64,000 nucleotides of DNA, taken from positions 2,033,007-2,097,006 of the forward strand of contig NC_083647.1 in NCBI RefSeq assembly GCF_963576545.1. Reading direction: 5' to 3'. The position numbers were made by a program, and so were the translations under genes. The first letter of the stretch is position 1. Each line of letters opens with the position of its first letter. Below, in pieces: positions 46,778 through 59,539 of this stretch. The stretch is from Limanda limanda. Lineage: Eukaryota; Chordata; Actinopteri; Pleuronectiformes; Pleuronectidae. The notes under the pieces are model-generated. The model had not been told where the DNA came from and ran no database searches. It saw only the letters and a program-made list of their open reading frames with translations.

Positions 46778-47013
46778 TTTTATATAGCACTTTTCTAATC
46801 TCTTTGAGGCTCAAAGCACTTTACAGTACAGTTTTACAGTCATCTATTCACACACATTATTCCCTGTGCAGCACTTTTCTCCATGAGAAGGGACAATTTG
46901 TGGTTCAGTATCTTGCCCAAGGCCACTTTGGCATTCGGTATGGGGAAGATTGGGATCGAACTGCCGTCCTTCTGGTTAGAGGACAACCGCTCTAACCCCT
47001 GAGCCACAGCCTC
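46778..47013 (-). mobile_element. tRNA-derived SINE, inverted copy
   Basis: Read in reverse complement it starts GAGGCTGTGGCTCAGGGGTT, then AGAGCGGTTGTCCTCTAACC, box-B-like AGTTCGATCCC, GCCTTGGGCAAGATACTGAA, CTGTAAAGTGCTTTGAG and AGAAAAGTGCTATATAA. It belongs to the same family as the copy at 45761, in opposite orientation, so the pair can fold back on itself in the neurexin pre-mRNA. Confidence 0.85.
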
Positions 47014-48194
47014 TGATGGCAAGGAGTAATTCTGAGGTAACTCCAGAGCATCAACACAGACCAAGTAAACAGTCCATTCCAAACAAGAAGAACAGGCACT
47101 ATTGGTATTATCAAACAGCTCAGCAAAAAATGTCTACCTTTGAAAAAAATGCCCCGCTACCCTATTGTGTGTCAGGTTAAGAGACTGTGTCTGTTTGCTC
47201 GGCCTGTCTGCTTGTTGGAGGTGGGTTTAGTGTGTGGGAAAGATAGCAAGCTGCACTGCTTTGGCCTCAGCTCCTCTGCTGTGGGTGTGTGTTGATGTGG
47301 TAAAAACGGCGTGAACATGAGAATTGGAGCTAGCCAAGCCTGGAACTCTTTCCAAAACTACACGCTAACATGCGCGGCAACATTCACACACACATGCACA
47401 CACACACACAATTAGTGTATGTGTCCCTTTTGGAACCTCAACAAAAGGGCGACCCCTTCTTGACTGATATCTGCGATATTTTTCTGATCATTTGGGGGTG
47501 GCAGCATAAAAATCACTATTACATGAACATAAAAATGCTTTTGAGTAGAAAATACAGGGCTATAAAAAGGCAAAGCTTATACTATACAAATGTACAAATG
47601 TAGTGCAATATACAGACTACATTCTGATTAACAGATTATTTATTATATTATTTTTATATTCATACTTGTTTTTAAACTTTGTAAGTAGAGTTGCGATGCT
47701 TGATTGTTGCTGATGGTTTTATTCATATTGTATGTAGGGCCAGGAGTTGCACTATATTTCAACTGTATGATGCTTCTGTTCTTACTACTGACTATTACTA
47801 CTCCTCTAGGTGCAGATGTTCAGCTCAGCCTATGGTGATTAGCAGCAGTATGGATACATGTAAGCTATAATATCAAAGCAGAGATTGCATTTTTACGCTT
47901 TTAGTAATGTTAATCATCCCGCCAATGACTATCTATTTAGCAAAATTTTTAACCTCTAGCTCTGCTACTAGCTACTAGCACTACTAGCGCTACTGATTAA
48001 AGTTATTAATGTTAATTAATATTACTAAAAGTGTTGAAAATGCAATCTCTTTTTTGATATTATAGCTAACTTATAACCACTGGTTAGACTTGCCAGGCGA
48101 AAAGTCAACACACATTTGCTGAAACACCTCCACTCACATCCAGACCGACTCACTGTCCGGCAGTGTGCCTGTGCCAGTGCAGGAAGGTTCCGCA

Positions 48195-48290
48195 CAGGGG
48201 AAACCAGTGACGGCTGTGACATGTTGCCTTGGGTGGCCAATAGGGTAGCCAAGATTCAGCGTGAGGTGGCCACGGCCACCCCTCGCCATC
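48195..48290. repeat. hAT-like end fragment, tentative
   Basis: CCAGTGACGGCTGTGACATG, then TTGCCTTGGGTGGCCAATAG and GTGGCCACGGCCACCCC, resembles the outer part of hAT-related MITEs with CAGTGGCGGCTGGTG ends. The other end was not found. Confidence 0.3.
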
Positions 48291-48959
48291 CCCAAACACA
48301 TGTGCTTAAAACTCATTGAGCCTGGGCTCTAAAAGAAATCTAAATGTTATTAATTCAAATTACTCTTATCTGTTGTGACTGACAAATTTGTATAATCAAT
48401 GCACTTTCCCTGAAAATTATATTTGGTTCTGTCTGGACCAAATATTGGTTGAGTCTGAGATAATGTATCTCTGCCCATATCATCATAACATTTTTATGGA
48501 GGTGCATTTTTGCCTTTGGAAACAGGTGGAGTAGAGTAATACAGTACATGGTCTGCTCGCCTGGGAGTTGTCCTGGAGGCCTGCTGCCTAAAGTGTTTTC
48601 TACTACTCCTCTCTACGCACCCTAACCAAAAGGCAATTCCTGTGTCTCTGAAAGTAATTTGAAAGTTCTATACCGTTGAATAAGAGCCCAGGCCTCTACC
48701 TACCTTTTTTATTATTATAAATTAGTATTATACATTTTTATCTTGTGACCAACCCTGCATATGTATTAACTTTGAGAAGTCCTGCCGTAAGACAAAATAC
48801 CATGTGGACAGAAAGACTTTCCTGGATATCACAAACTTTTATAAAATAATTAGAAAAAAGCCAAGCCACTGATACAAACTAAAAAATTTGGCATCTTAAA
48901 CCCCCTATAAGGAGTTTGTAACTGGTTATGAAACGGTCCTTTTTTAATATTGCTGCCTC

Positions 48960-49395
48960 TTTATGACCCACAACAGTAAATGAGACAATCAGGGAGAAAA
49001 TTGGCTTTTTCTATAAACTATTCTCAACACCTTATTCACCTTAACTGCTAATTATCTGTTTATATATTTATCTACTGCATATATATTTTCATAGTTACAG
49101 TACTTATTCATCTGCTGCTACCTATATTCTTATTTACTTAACTCTACATCATTTTACATCTGTATTATTTACCTCAATGTATTCCTATCTCTTTAATCAT
49201 TCAGTATTTATCATGCAGTATTTATATATGTTCCTAAAAACAGCAGGAACCCTTCTCCCCTTCGGCCTTCAAAGTTCACATTTGAATATTTGCTGCTACC
49301 ACCAAGATCTACTTGTGTTTTTGACTTGCTCTTTGTGCCTTTGAATTGCCCTACTGGGACAAATAAAGTGGTTTTAAATTTGAATTTGAATGTCT
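48960..49395 (+). mobile_element. LINE 3' untranslated end
   Basis: T-rich non-coding sequence ends TTGCCCTACTGGGACAAATA, then AAGTGG and a short (TTTGAA)n tail at 49375-49392. The GGGACAAATAAAG ending is standard for teleost L2/Rex-like non-LTR elements. Confidence 0.6.
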
Positions 49396-49741
49396 GTCGC
49401 TGGGAAGGATTATCTGCGAAGGCGAAGCACTGACTTACTTTCTGCTTCTGCCTGCTGCTCCACCCTCCACCCAGAGATTTCTATGTTGTGTGAACATGTC
49501 TGATTGGATCTGTTATAGGCAACCTCTGCAGAATGACCAGACCTTTCTATTAACTTGTCATGTTGTTTATGGAGACAACATGCACCCGGGCTAGTACAGA
49601 CATTGTAGTAGTAGTTTCCACTTGACTTAATTCACACACAATGCATATTTTATGCAAAAGTTCAACATCATAAAGAGTATGAAGAAACCATGTTGTCACA
49701 GTGTCATGTACAAAATGTTCCGGATCACAAACTCTTCAATC

Positions 49742-50080
49742 AGGGGCAGATAGAGAGATGAGGCCAGGGGCACTGGCCCAAGCTTAAATCTGATTGGCCT
49801 CTGAAGTGCCCCTGTCCTGTCACTAGTCTTTCTTCAATTAAATGTCACTTATTTACAATACTAACAATACATTTTACAAATTGTTAAAACACATAATTAC
49901 AAGCTTTTTCAAGGTACAGAATTTTATTGAACACAGGACAGTTTTCAAAATATTTCGAATGATGTGTGGCTTTGCTCAAGACTACAGAGCCAGGAGTAAA
50001 GGAAAGGAAATTACTTAAATATGCATCTGTATAATTTTTCTTGGACATATAATTGGCCTTCAAAGTCTGCCCCTAGATCA
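49742..50080. mobile_element. hAT-like MITE, same family as 19.2 kb
   Basis: The left end CAGGGGCAGATAGAGAGATG and the right end, in reverse complement CTAGGGGCAGACTTTGAAGG, share a GGGGCAGA core in inverted orientation. Internal blocks match 19195-19440. A clear 8-bp duplication was not found by eye. Confidence 0.6.
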
Positions 50081-50169
50081 TTGGAGTCCAGCTGACAGAC
50101 CTGAGTTCCCTTTGGAAGAAACAGGTGGTCCAGTAAGCTATACCATCATGTCCCAATCTGAAAACATTC

Positions 50170-50505
50170 TTTAATATGAATTCTCTTTTATGCCCTCGGG
50201 ACGGCTTTATGTTGCCCCAGATACGTAAATTCCTTTATTCCTTCTGCCATTAGGCTTTTAAATGCTGTTGACAGCAGACTTTAACTAGTACATATGCCAG
50301 GTTTTGTAAACTTATTATTTATTAATTTATTATTTTCCCTGGAGTCATGGTCTCGTGGTTCTTTTTTTCATTGTTGTGCTCTACCTTGATGCACTCTTAG
50401 CTCATATGTGTGATGTACGATATAACATTTTTTGGGGATTGGTAGAATGTCAAACTAAATTGCCCATTTGGGATAAATACAGTTGTTTGAATTGAATTGA
50501 ATTGG
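50170..50505 (+). pseudogene. LINE reverse-transcriptase C-terminus plus 3' end
   Basis: One frame reads CPRYVNSFIPSAIRLLN, then AVDSRL and a stop at about 50280. NSF-I-PSAI-LLN is the typical C-terminal signature of teleost L2/Rex-type ORF2 proteins, which end a few residues later. The following non-coding 3' end finishes TTGCCCATTTGGGATAAATA and a (TTGAA)n tail. Only the last ~30 residues remain, so this is a 5'-truncated, dead copy. Confidence 0.8.
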
Positions 50506-51105
50506 CCACTGATTTAGAAAAATCCTATATATGCCACTGTCTTCACCAACAGCCGTTCAGCAGTGAGCTGCTGAGGAGCCGCATCTTTTGTCAGGTATTC
50601 AACACAGTAACAGAGGGGATCTTTGAAATGTAACAGAAGCATGACATGTGCGAATTTGCCAGTTTTACATGCTGTTCTCCTGAATGAAAGGGAAATATAA
50701 TGAACATGAAATGAAAAAAAAACCACTTACTTTTGTTCATTATTTTAGCTTGTGTTCATTTTTCTGTTTTGATCCTTTTCTTTAATTTTAATTGCCTTCT
50801 ATTATAATTGTGTGTTCTTTTTAAGAAAAGTGTCTAATTAGTCTCTTTTGTTTTCATTTATTATTATTAGTATTTCAAATTTATGCTGAACTTCTCAGTC
50901 TTATTTATCGTCTCTGCAAATTTTCTTTAGTGTATGACCGACTTGTGCAGTGGCAGCAGTTGTCACATTATGCTGTTTGAAGTGGGGCCTCTGTGGGCTG
51001 TATCAGTGGCTTCATCTATTGTCGAGGCCCCTAGTGAGAGCAGTGGCAGAGGCCGACACTGTCCAGACATTATCTTTAAGTCATGATGCTTTGGGTGAGT
51101 GGTTG

Positions 51106-51110
<5 letters not shown>

Positions 51111-51182
<72 letters not shown>
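51111..51182. repeat. (GT)n microsatellite, about 72 bp
   Basis: Pure GT run. It yields overlapping Cys/Val and His/Thr spurious frames on the two strands. Confidence 0.97.
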
Positions 51183-51184
<2 letters not shown>

Positions 51185-51257
51185 ATTTGTGGCTACTAGT
51201 GCATCTTGTCCACGTTTAGGTTGTGTTTCTGTTGTCATCCTATGTTGACACACTAGG

Positions 51258-51337
51258 TTGTGTGTGTGTGTGTTTTTGTCTGTGTGTGTGTGTATGTGTG
51301 TGTATGTGTGTGTATGTGTGTGTATGTGTGTGTGTGT
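51258..51337. repeat. Interrupted (GT)n with TGTGTGTA periodicity
   Basis: GT units broken regularly by TA about every 10 bp (TGTGTGTATG repeated four times), giving a higher-order repeat. Confidence 0.85.
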
Positions 51338-53446
51338 TGCTGACACTGATTAGAGCACATTGTCCAAGGAGCAAAATTAGTCCAATTGCAGAGTGCAATC
51401 AGTGATCAGTGCTCTATCCCCTCTCCTAGACTGATACAATGATGACACTGATGAAGCTCTGTATGTGTGCGTGTGTGTGTGTTGGTGGGGGCGTTCCCAT
51501 ATGTAGGGCAGCAGCGGTGTCCTCAGTCATTTTAAGGAAGTCCATTGATCCTGGTCTGACTTCATTACTGTCACTACTCGGCAGTAGGCGCCACACAGCA
51601 CTCTATTTAGATCCAATCTATTCTACTTTACTGTAGTGTGGTCGAGCCCGGCCTGATGTCAGCCTTTAGTTGTTCATCATCCAAACAGCAGCTCAGTCTT
51701 GGTTCATTACATTACACAGCGAGTTCATTTCCCTGCTGCAGTGACAGTCTGACAGACGCAACAGCCGTGTAGCTGTGTGTGCATTTCAAAAATAGATCCT
51801 TTAAACTGCGTCTAATGGATTTGTAGTTTGCCAACCATTATTATCACTATTGCTGTGAAATGTCACAACATATTGCAATGAATATTAGGGATGGTGAAAG
51901 GTGTACATCTGATTCGAATTGTGATGAACTCAGGATGCATCTTTTTTAACATGTTTGCATCAGTAAGATCGGATTTATTAAAAAGCCCTTTGTCTTAATT
52001 TTTCCCGAACATGACCAATAATTACTATTATTTAGTAGCTATTTTCGCAAGGTAGGGAAAGCACCATATCACTCACAGCAATCTCATGAGGCAGGGAACG
52101 TAGTTGGCCCTAATATAATGACATATACACATACTCACTAGGAAATTAATTATATAAGAAAGATAAAGTAGAATAAATAAATGAATGATAGCAAAGCAGA
52201 ACAACTAAGAAATTCTTAATATATATACCATGAGGACACATACATGAAATATGAGTGTACTTAAAAAAAGCTACACATTTTCTCCACTGCTATTGACCAT
52301 TGAGCCATATATTCTACTGATTTACTACAAATGTTTGTTGGAGAGATGGGACATTTTACATGATGCATGCAATTTATAAAACAATCTACATTAGAAACAG
52401 CATCAGTGCTTTATGCTCAGTGCTGAGGTAGCCTGTCTGCATTCTGTTGGTTCTACTTATTGCAATTTGCACTTCATTGTTAATCCGATGCGACCTTAAA
52501 TTGTTTAGCTGATAAGCATGTAACATGTAACTGGAGACAGGGGTGAATCATTGCATTTGTACCCTTATTCTGTGGTCTAAATGGGCCCCAGTGTTCTACT
52601 CAGGCTGCAGGTACCTGCAGGTCCACAGGTCCACAGTCCACAGTCTAAATGTATCTGCCAGGCATCTGTGTGGATATTAATGTAAAAGATAGATAAAATG
52701 TCTCTATATGCAAGTCCATTTTCCTGCAGCCACTTTCCTCCACACATACAGATTCACACGTGTACAGGTACATGGTGGGTTTCTCAAACGATGCTTTGTT
52801 GAATTAATAGTGAAGGTTTACTGAGCGCAGCAGGTTTTGATGAACACCTCGCCTGAGTAAATCTGATCATTGATACAGTGTTTTTTTTTCTGGATTTGAG
52901 TGCATGTGTGTGTGTGTTTGTAGAGCAGATTACTGCGGTGGGGCCCGGGCCTTATCTCTGTCGGCCAGTTGCTCACTGTGACACGCCACTCACATGACAA
53001 CGCAGAAAGTGGGAGCGCTGTTATCTCTTTCCCTCCAGATCATACACTTCCACCCCCTCCCCCAACATACACACGCACACACCCACTGCCCCTTCACACT
53101 TTTATCTTTGTAAATGCTGGATAACTTTACCATCGATCTAGCTCTGTGTTTTAATTATGTACACATTTAAAGATAATATAAGGTTAACCCATAAAATAGA
53201 ATTCTCGTAATATTTAATATATCCCATTTTAAAGGTGTCTGTATGCTGCAATGATACACACTGGAATTTTATTTCATATTTTTACCATGAATAATGTAAA
53301 ATAATAAACATAAATGATACTGTTTGCTGTGTTGGTCTAGAGCTGGATGTGCAATCAAAGTGGAGCATGTGTGCTGATACACACCAGTGACTCCAGCTTC
53401 AATACCGCCCCCACCCCTGACTGATCACTATACCCTTTTACAGCCC

Positions 53447-53465
53447 CCACACACACAGACACACA

Positions 53466-53517
<52 letters not shown>
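53447..53517. repeat. (CA)n microsatellite
   Basis: ACACACAGACACACAGAC lead-in followed by pure CA to 53514. Confidence 0.95.
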
Positions 53518-53519
<2 letters not shown>

Positions 53520-54338
53520 TGTACAAAAGCATGTATGCATGCAAACACACAATCTCATTGTATAGGCATCATACAGAATCATACAGTATTGTTTTTTATA
53601 CACACCGGGGAACTTGGCCTTACATTATCTCCCAGAATGACAGTGATCCAAAAACCTCACAGAGGAAGTACAGAAGAGAAGGAGGTGCTGCTGTCAGACA
53701 GCTGCCGCTGGTCTGCTGGAAACCCATGCATTTTAAAAAGGCACAATGTTATGTTCAAACCAATCAGCAGCAGGCACTCCCCTAAACTGAATTCACGAAA
53801 CCAGAAAAAGAGTATACTCTCACACAAACACAGGCTCGGTTCAGGAATACAGGCTGGGCCCTAACAGCCCGGCACTTGTATAGGGTTGGACCTTTTATCA
53901 AAAGATATTCTATTTTAATTGAAGCTAAAGTCTTGTTATAAAATTCACCAAAGAGTTACATTTATGTCAAACAACATTTTAGATTAAATTCATTGAAATG
54001 CTTGAGCTGTAAATCAAACCTTAATCCAATTGTTTCAACCATATTTAAAGGAAGGAAACTGTTCTCACATATTTTATTTAACAGTAATTATTTTCATAAG
54101 GACTGCATTTTTCATATAGACAAAGCATCAGATCATTTTGCGTTTTGAAGACATTTTTGTGGGTAGATTTCCCCGTGTGATGCTGTAAAGGCCAGACATG
54201 AGGGCCGAAGCTGGTGTGTTGTGGTGGAGGGGGAGGGGGTGGAGAGAGAGGTGATTATTAGCGCTCCTCTGGGGCTTTTGTCTGGGCCCCATGAGAGAAA
54301 GAGGTTAACGCCACTTAGCCCCAGGAAGGCTTGCTGAG

Positions 54339-54402
54339 GCCTATTGTGTGTGTGTGTGCAGCTTGCAAGTGTGTGTGTGTGCGCGTGGGTCTGTGTGTGT
54401 TT
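54339..54402. repeat. Interrupted (GT)n tracts
   Basis: Two short GT runs separated by CAGCTTGCAA, the second with GCGCG. Confidence 0.75.
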
Positions 54403-54734
54403 GTGATGGGCTCCTTCTGCAATCCAAAATCACTTACTATTTTCCTCAACCCATCACACTCCCCTGCCCCTGTCAGCTTCACGTTGTGTGCATGTGTGAA
54501 GATAAACTAGGTTAAAACAAATCAAATGTTCACAGTGGAGTTGTATTTTTGATGAATAAAACTAGATAATAAAATAATTTACCATTATTTTGTAAATAAT
54601 CTATTTTGAATCAGTAAATTTGCAGTAGATGCAACTAAAATGTTCAATATGAAAACACACAATGTGTAATTGTTACTTTGACTAAATGAAATATCATTCA
54701 AAGCGGATTGAGAAGTCACACTCTGTTTCAGTAT

Positions 54735-54920
54735 TTTGTTGTTTTTGTTGATTTCTCAAAGAATAATACCTTTGATCTTGACTTTATAAAATCAGACATG
54801 TTTAGTGTGATATTTATAAGTGTGCGCAATTTGGAGCAGGTCATAATAAAAATGGACCTAGTGAATTTAAATGTGTTTTCATAATTTGACTGTTGGGCCT
54901 TGGCAAAGGTATGTGCCATT
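54735..54920 (+). repeat. Abundant fish repeat, copy 2 (CTCCAGCAAG family), 5'-truncated
   Basis: GTTGATTTCTCAAAGAATAA, CCTAGTGAATTTAAATGTG and GACTGTTGGGCCTTGGCAAA, then GGTATG, match the right half of 27655-27980 and the family ending GTTGGGCCTTGGCGGAGG. Confidence 0.7.
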
Positions 54921-55039
54921 ATAGCTTCCATACTGAGGCAAGAAGTGCCAACCGACCTCAAGTGGTCACAGGAATAAAGGTTAAGCTTTTAAATGTACCT
55001 TGAACCTTAAATTAAAACACTTCATTTAAAACATGATTA

Positions 55040-55225
55040 GAGCTTGTAGATTAAGATTAAGATACATGTATTTGTCCCAAACACATGCACAGACATGCAC
55101 AAGCACACTCATGCAAGGAGGGAAATTTAACCTCTGCTTTTAACCCATCTGGTGCAGGACACACAGAGCAGTGGGCAGCCATGTACGGCGCCCGGGGAGC
55201 AAGGTGCCTTGCTCAGAGGCACTAG
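55040..55225 (-). repeat. Teleost retroelement 3' repeat
   Basis: GATTAAGATACATGTATTTG, AGGGAGGGAAATTTAACCTC-like, AGAGCAGTGGGCAGCCATG, GCGCCCGGGGAGCAAGGTG and CCTTGCTCAGAGGCAC are blocks of a very common fish repeat. Read from the minus strand it ends CAAATACATGTATCTTAATC, like other retroelement tails. Confidence 0.65.
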
Positions 55226-55479
55226 ACAGGGTAGGAAGAATCCTCTTGGATTTTTGGACTATGGACAGATATAGTCCATAGTCCAAGTTTCTGACACTAG
55301 TCCACCGCATCTCAAGTGTAGGAAATGTTAGGAAATATTATAGTAACGTTCCATTACAACTAAATGTCTAACCCCAAATTTAACCAAATTAATTTCAAAC
55401 ATAACTGTAGAACAACTGGATATGTATGAGGACCAGCCAAAATACCCCTAGACATAGCATAGACAAGTAGGAACATGCC

Positions 55480-55507
55480 CCCCCCCCCCCCACACACACA
55501 CACACGC
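55480..55507. repeat. Poly(C) and (CA)n
   Basis: About 12 C followed by CA units. The 33.8-kb tract has the same C-then-CA structure. Confidence 0.85.
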
Positions 55508-56624
55508 AAAAACACATGCACACACAGCCTTTTGCTGTCCACAGGAGGCTGACAGGCGTCTCATCATCCTGACCTGAGCCTCTTCTCATTAGGCCACAGT
55601 GAGCATGCAGTATTAAGCCTGCCACATCTCATTGCTGGAGACGAACGCTCCTGCGTGGAGACACTGTGTGGAATTGTACCCTAGCACCTTACAACTGTCC
55701 TTCAGAAATGAGTTTAGAGTTGTGATTAATGTGGCCTGCGTGTCATTTGTCTCTCTCAAAATGCAATTATGTCTTTTGGGTAAAGGACAAACTGTCCATC
55801 AGCTGAGGCTGATTACAACTCAGACAGAAATGGTGAATGTCAGTGGAGGAACAGCTCGTGTAGTGCCTTGTCTCTCTCTCAAGCTCCTTTTCCATTAGTC
55901 AAAAAATCCCACCAACACTCACTGGCTTTTGTCCTCAAAGCGAAAGGATACAATCCACCTTCACTCAAATGACTTTGCAGTAGACACAGGTTTTATTCGA
56001 CTCTGAATCCGATCAGCAGCGGTGGAAACATGACACCCCGGCTAATTTAATTTTTAATTTTTGTTATTCCTGTCCTAGCCTCTCAGCTATTACACAGACA
56101 TAGTTGATAGTCTGAACGAAAGATGTAAGACCAATGTGGTCAGTAAATTATTTGTCAAGAGAGCTGGTTAAATTAAATGGTCTCTTACAATGTATTGTCT
56201 TTGAACCATCACTTGTCTGTTTTTGACGTGTCAGGAGTCCTCTGCCATCAGCTGTAGTCTTTATTGATATGTTGCCACTTAAGAAAAAACTGTTTTCTAG
56301 AAAAGGCAGTAAAAACAATACATCAGATACGATTCTGCATTCAGCCACTTTTCCCCATCAGAGTGCCCCCCCGGTCCTCCCCAATTTCCTCCTTCTCCCT
56401 TTCTGCTCTGTAGCCATGGTGACAGTCAGCTGAGAAATGGCAACCGTGGCCCTTCATTAGGTATCAACACTGGCTCCGACAGCCCAGATAATAGCCAATA
56501 AGGAGGAGTGTAGGTGTGTGTGTGTGATTGGGAGCGGGGGTTTGGGGATGTGGCATTATGTTGGGTAGTAAATGAAAAGCCCCCTGGGACTAAGTCAACC
56601 TTGTTTTCATGCTTCAGAGAGTTA

Positions 56625-56628
<4 letters not shown>

Positions 56629-56714
<86 letters not shown>

Positions 56715-56715
56715 T

Positions 56716-56759
<44 letters not shown>

Positions 56760-56843
56760 GAGAGAGAGCCTTTGCTTCTGTATAGGTGGGAAGATGCCCA
56801 CATGGATGCCTTGTTCATATGCACACACAGACACACACTCACA

Positions 56844-56905
<62 letters not shown>

Positions 56906-56923
56906 CACACACACACACACATA
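56629..56923. repeat. (GT)n-(GA)n ... (CA)n microsatellite complex
   Basis: (GT)n at about 56629-56712 is followed directly by (GA)n to 56768. After about 65 bp of unique sequence comes an interrupted then pure (CA)n at 56821-56923. The GT and CA arms are complementary, so the region can form a long hairpin or Z-DNA. Overlapping open frames here on both strands are spurious. Confidence 0.95.
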
Positions 56924-58278
56924 GGATGAAACCTTTGTAGAGGACAAGAGGAGAAAAAATGGGGGGTTATATACATATGTATAAATGTACACTGCGTATA
57001 CTTGTAATACAAGTAAAAGGTCTGTCTGAGGACTACTGGGTTAGAATTATACTCAATCTTCCAAAATCTTTAGTTTATTCATGCTCTGGATAGAACTGTA
57101 AAGTTTACTTTTATTTATTTTGAGTAGACAAATTGGTCATTGATGCCCTAGTTATTGTGAAAAAAGTGTAGCCAAATGTGCTGCATGTGATGCCACTGAC
57201 TTTTAAGTGCATTTCTGTGACCTCATGATTTTGATGATGACACAACAAAGCACTCATTAACAACTATTAAAAACAGCTGAAAAATGAATCATAATCCAAC
57301 AATGCCAGAGACTGGTGTTTTGTTTACACAATAAATGTCCCAGTCTGTCCAGAGCTGCTGAGAATCAGGCAGTGTGCCTGCTCATTGAGGTGCAGGAAAG
57401 CTCCCTGTTGTTGAGTCGAGGAGACAACTGTCAGTCTATTCGTCTGTATCGATGCAGTGATTCCTGCCGCGTGTAAATCCACATTGTGAATCAGTAGCCT
57501 CTGCCGGTCATTCTTTTTTTTCTTTAAATTTTTCTATATTGGATCATCTCCGCTGAGTGAAATGACGGTGTCATTGTTGATGTTTTTGCTGAGCACGACG
57601 GGGCCTTCTCTCACAGTGAGCTCAGCCGCCGCTCTCTGGTTGCCATCAAAATGGCAGCACCTCTTTCTTCTCTTGCTCAGAGGTAATGCTTCAGTGGCTC
57701 CATCCCCCTTCCCGTTGCTCTTTGTTTCAGTTTCACACCGCCGTTTGGTGCACACATCCCAACGCACCATTGGTCAAGCAACCGAAAAAAATGGAAATCC
57801 GCCAGCCTGCTGAAATTACTGATGGTTATCTTCTCACCCCCCCATTACCACCACCCGCGTCTTTACTTACTCCCTCCCTCCAGCCTCTTCTCTTGTGCTC
57901 CTGTCTCCATCAGCCATCAGGCTGAGGATTTACTTTCACTTAATTTTTTTTCATTCCTACATATCCCTCTCCCCATTTATCTTCTATACAGATGCTGTGA
58001 AATGGATGAGATATAATGTTGAATCATGATGGAGAAACACGGTCTTTACCACCAAAAATCTTACTAAATCATGTACAGTACTAATTTAGGTGTGGCCTGC
58101 TTGAAGCGTAGAGCCCCCCATCAACATTTTAGATTTTCCTACTTTAAGAGTGTCATCAGCATTGGGATAAAATAGTAACACACACACACACACCAAAGTA
58201 AGTGACACAAATTGTCATTTGTAACCAGTTATTGGTTTGGAATTATGTAGCACTTTTTCTTATCTTGACATAAATGCT

Positions 58279-58470
58279 TCAAATAATTTCTGTGAATTTT
58301 TCAGCTGCACATACATGCTGACAATCTCCTGTTCTATCATCACCATGAACAACAGCAGCATTCTGGGCTGGTGACACAAGGCAGGTTGGCTGCATGGATT
58401 CCTGCTGTTGACTCCAAATTGTGAGCATACCATCTGCAGCCATCAGGAGAAATCCATTCATCATGGTCAT
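58279..58470 (-). pseudogene. Tc1-like transposase fragment
   Basis: On the minus strand NGFLLMAADGMLTIW, then ESMQPTCLVS and PAQNAAVVHG, aligns with the part of Tc1-like transposases after the first catalytic Asp (the usual pattern is WSDES-x-FLL...ADG-x-x-IW, then ESM-PTCLV). No terminal repeats or start were found. It corresponds to the same transposase region as the fossil at 15.6 kb. Confidence 0.7.
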
Positions 58471-59218
58471 TTACATTTACACAGACATTTTGATCTGAAG
58501 GACAACATAGAGCTTCAGTCCAGCAGGAGCGTTGAAGGTAATAACTTAAGTGCACATGTGCACAGTAAGAGTTAGTTATGTTTGTTAGGGTGGTAGCGCT
58601 GAGAGTGACAGGAGGTGCTTCTTCTTCTTTTCAGTCTTCCAAAGAGCATTTGTTTTATTTGATATTTTGATCAAATGATGAGTGACAAAACGTCTCTGGT
58701 AAGGCAGTTGTGGAGTAAATCAAAAGAGCAGCATATGTTAATAAAGCAGATGTTGTGGCTGATATGAGGAGCGTCATACTGTTGATATGACGCTGCAGAT
58801 GTTTGCTTACTGATTGGCAGCTGTCAAGAATTCACAATAACTCAAACCACTGAAAGTACAGTGGGTGGAGGCAGGGCCATAGAATACCTACAAAGATGTG
58901 TCAGTAAATGAAATGACAGCAGCAGCAGTGAACAATGCGAGCAGAGCTAAGCCTTGTGTGGTGTTCACGTCTGTTAGACCCATTGGCTCAAGGAACAATG
59001 ATGCAATTCATAATTATTTCCCACTCAGACTCATTGGCCTTTGATAATTTTCTCGGAAGAACATAAAATAGAACACATTTTTAATGACCGCACACTGTCC
59101 ACCTCACGTAGTTTCTATTACATATGTGGTGTTCAGGTCCAATGGATCCAGGGTCCATAATACAAGTGTGGAATTGTAGTTTTTTAATTATGTCCCCCTC
59201 CTACCTGGGCCTGCTGTT

Positions 59219-59356
<138 letters not shown>

Positions 59357-59539
59357 TGTGCATGCATGCATGTATTTTGTCTTTTTGCACTTCCTAATCC
59401 CGCACGAGGTTGGAACATTGTTACATTTTAAGCACCTACACCTCTCTGCTCTGCACATTCCTGCACATTTTACCCTCTGTCTAGCGGGAACCTGGATAGA
59501 ACTATTAAATAGCTTTACCTGTGTGGCTCCTTATCACAA

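Noticed and set aside
46762..47082. Overlapping + and - frames at 46.8-47.0 kb
   Set aside because: They are translations of the inverted SINE.
56426..56992. 188-residue open frame on the minus strand, and the similar His/Thr, Cys/Val and Ser/Leu frames at 20.5, 23.4, 29.9, 51.0, 53.4 and 59.2 kb
   Set aside because: They are translations of CA/GT and GA microsatellites; no unique domain or splice context.
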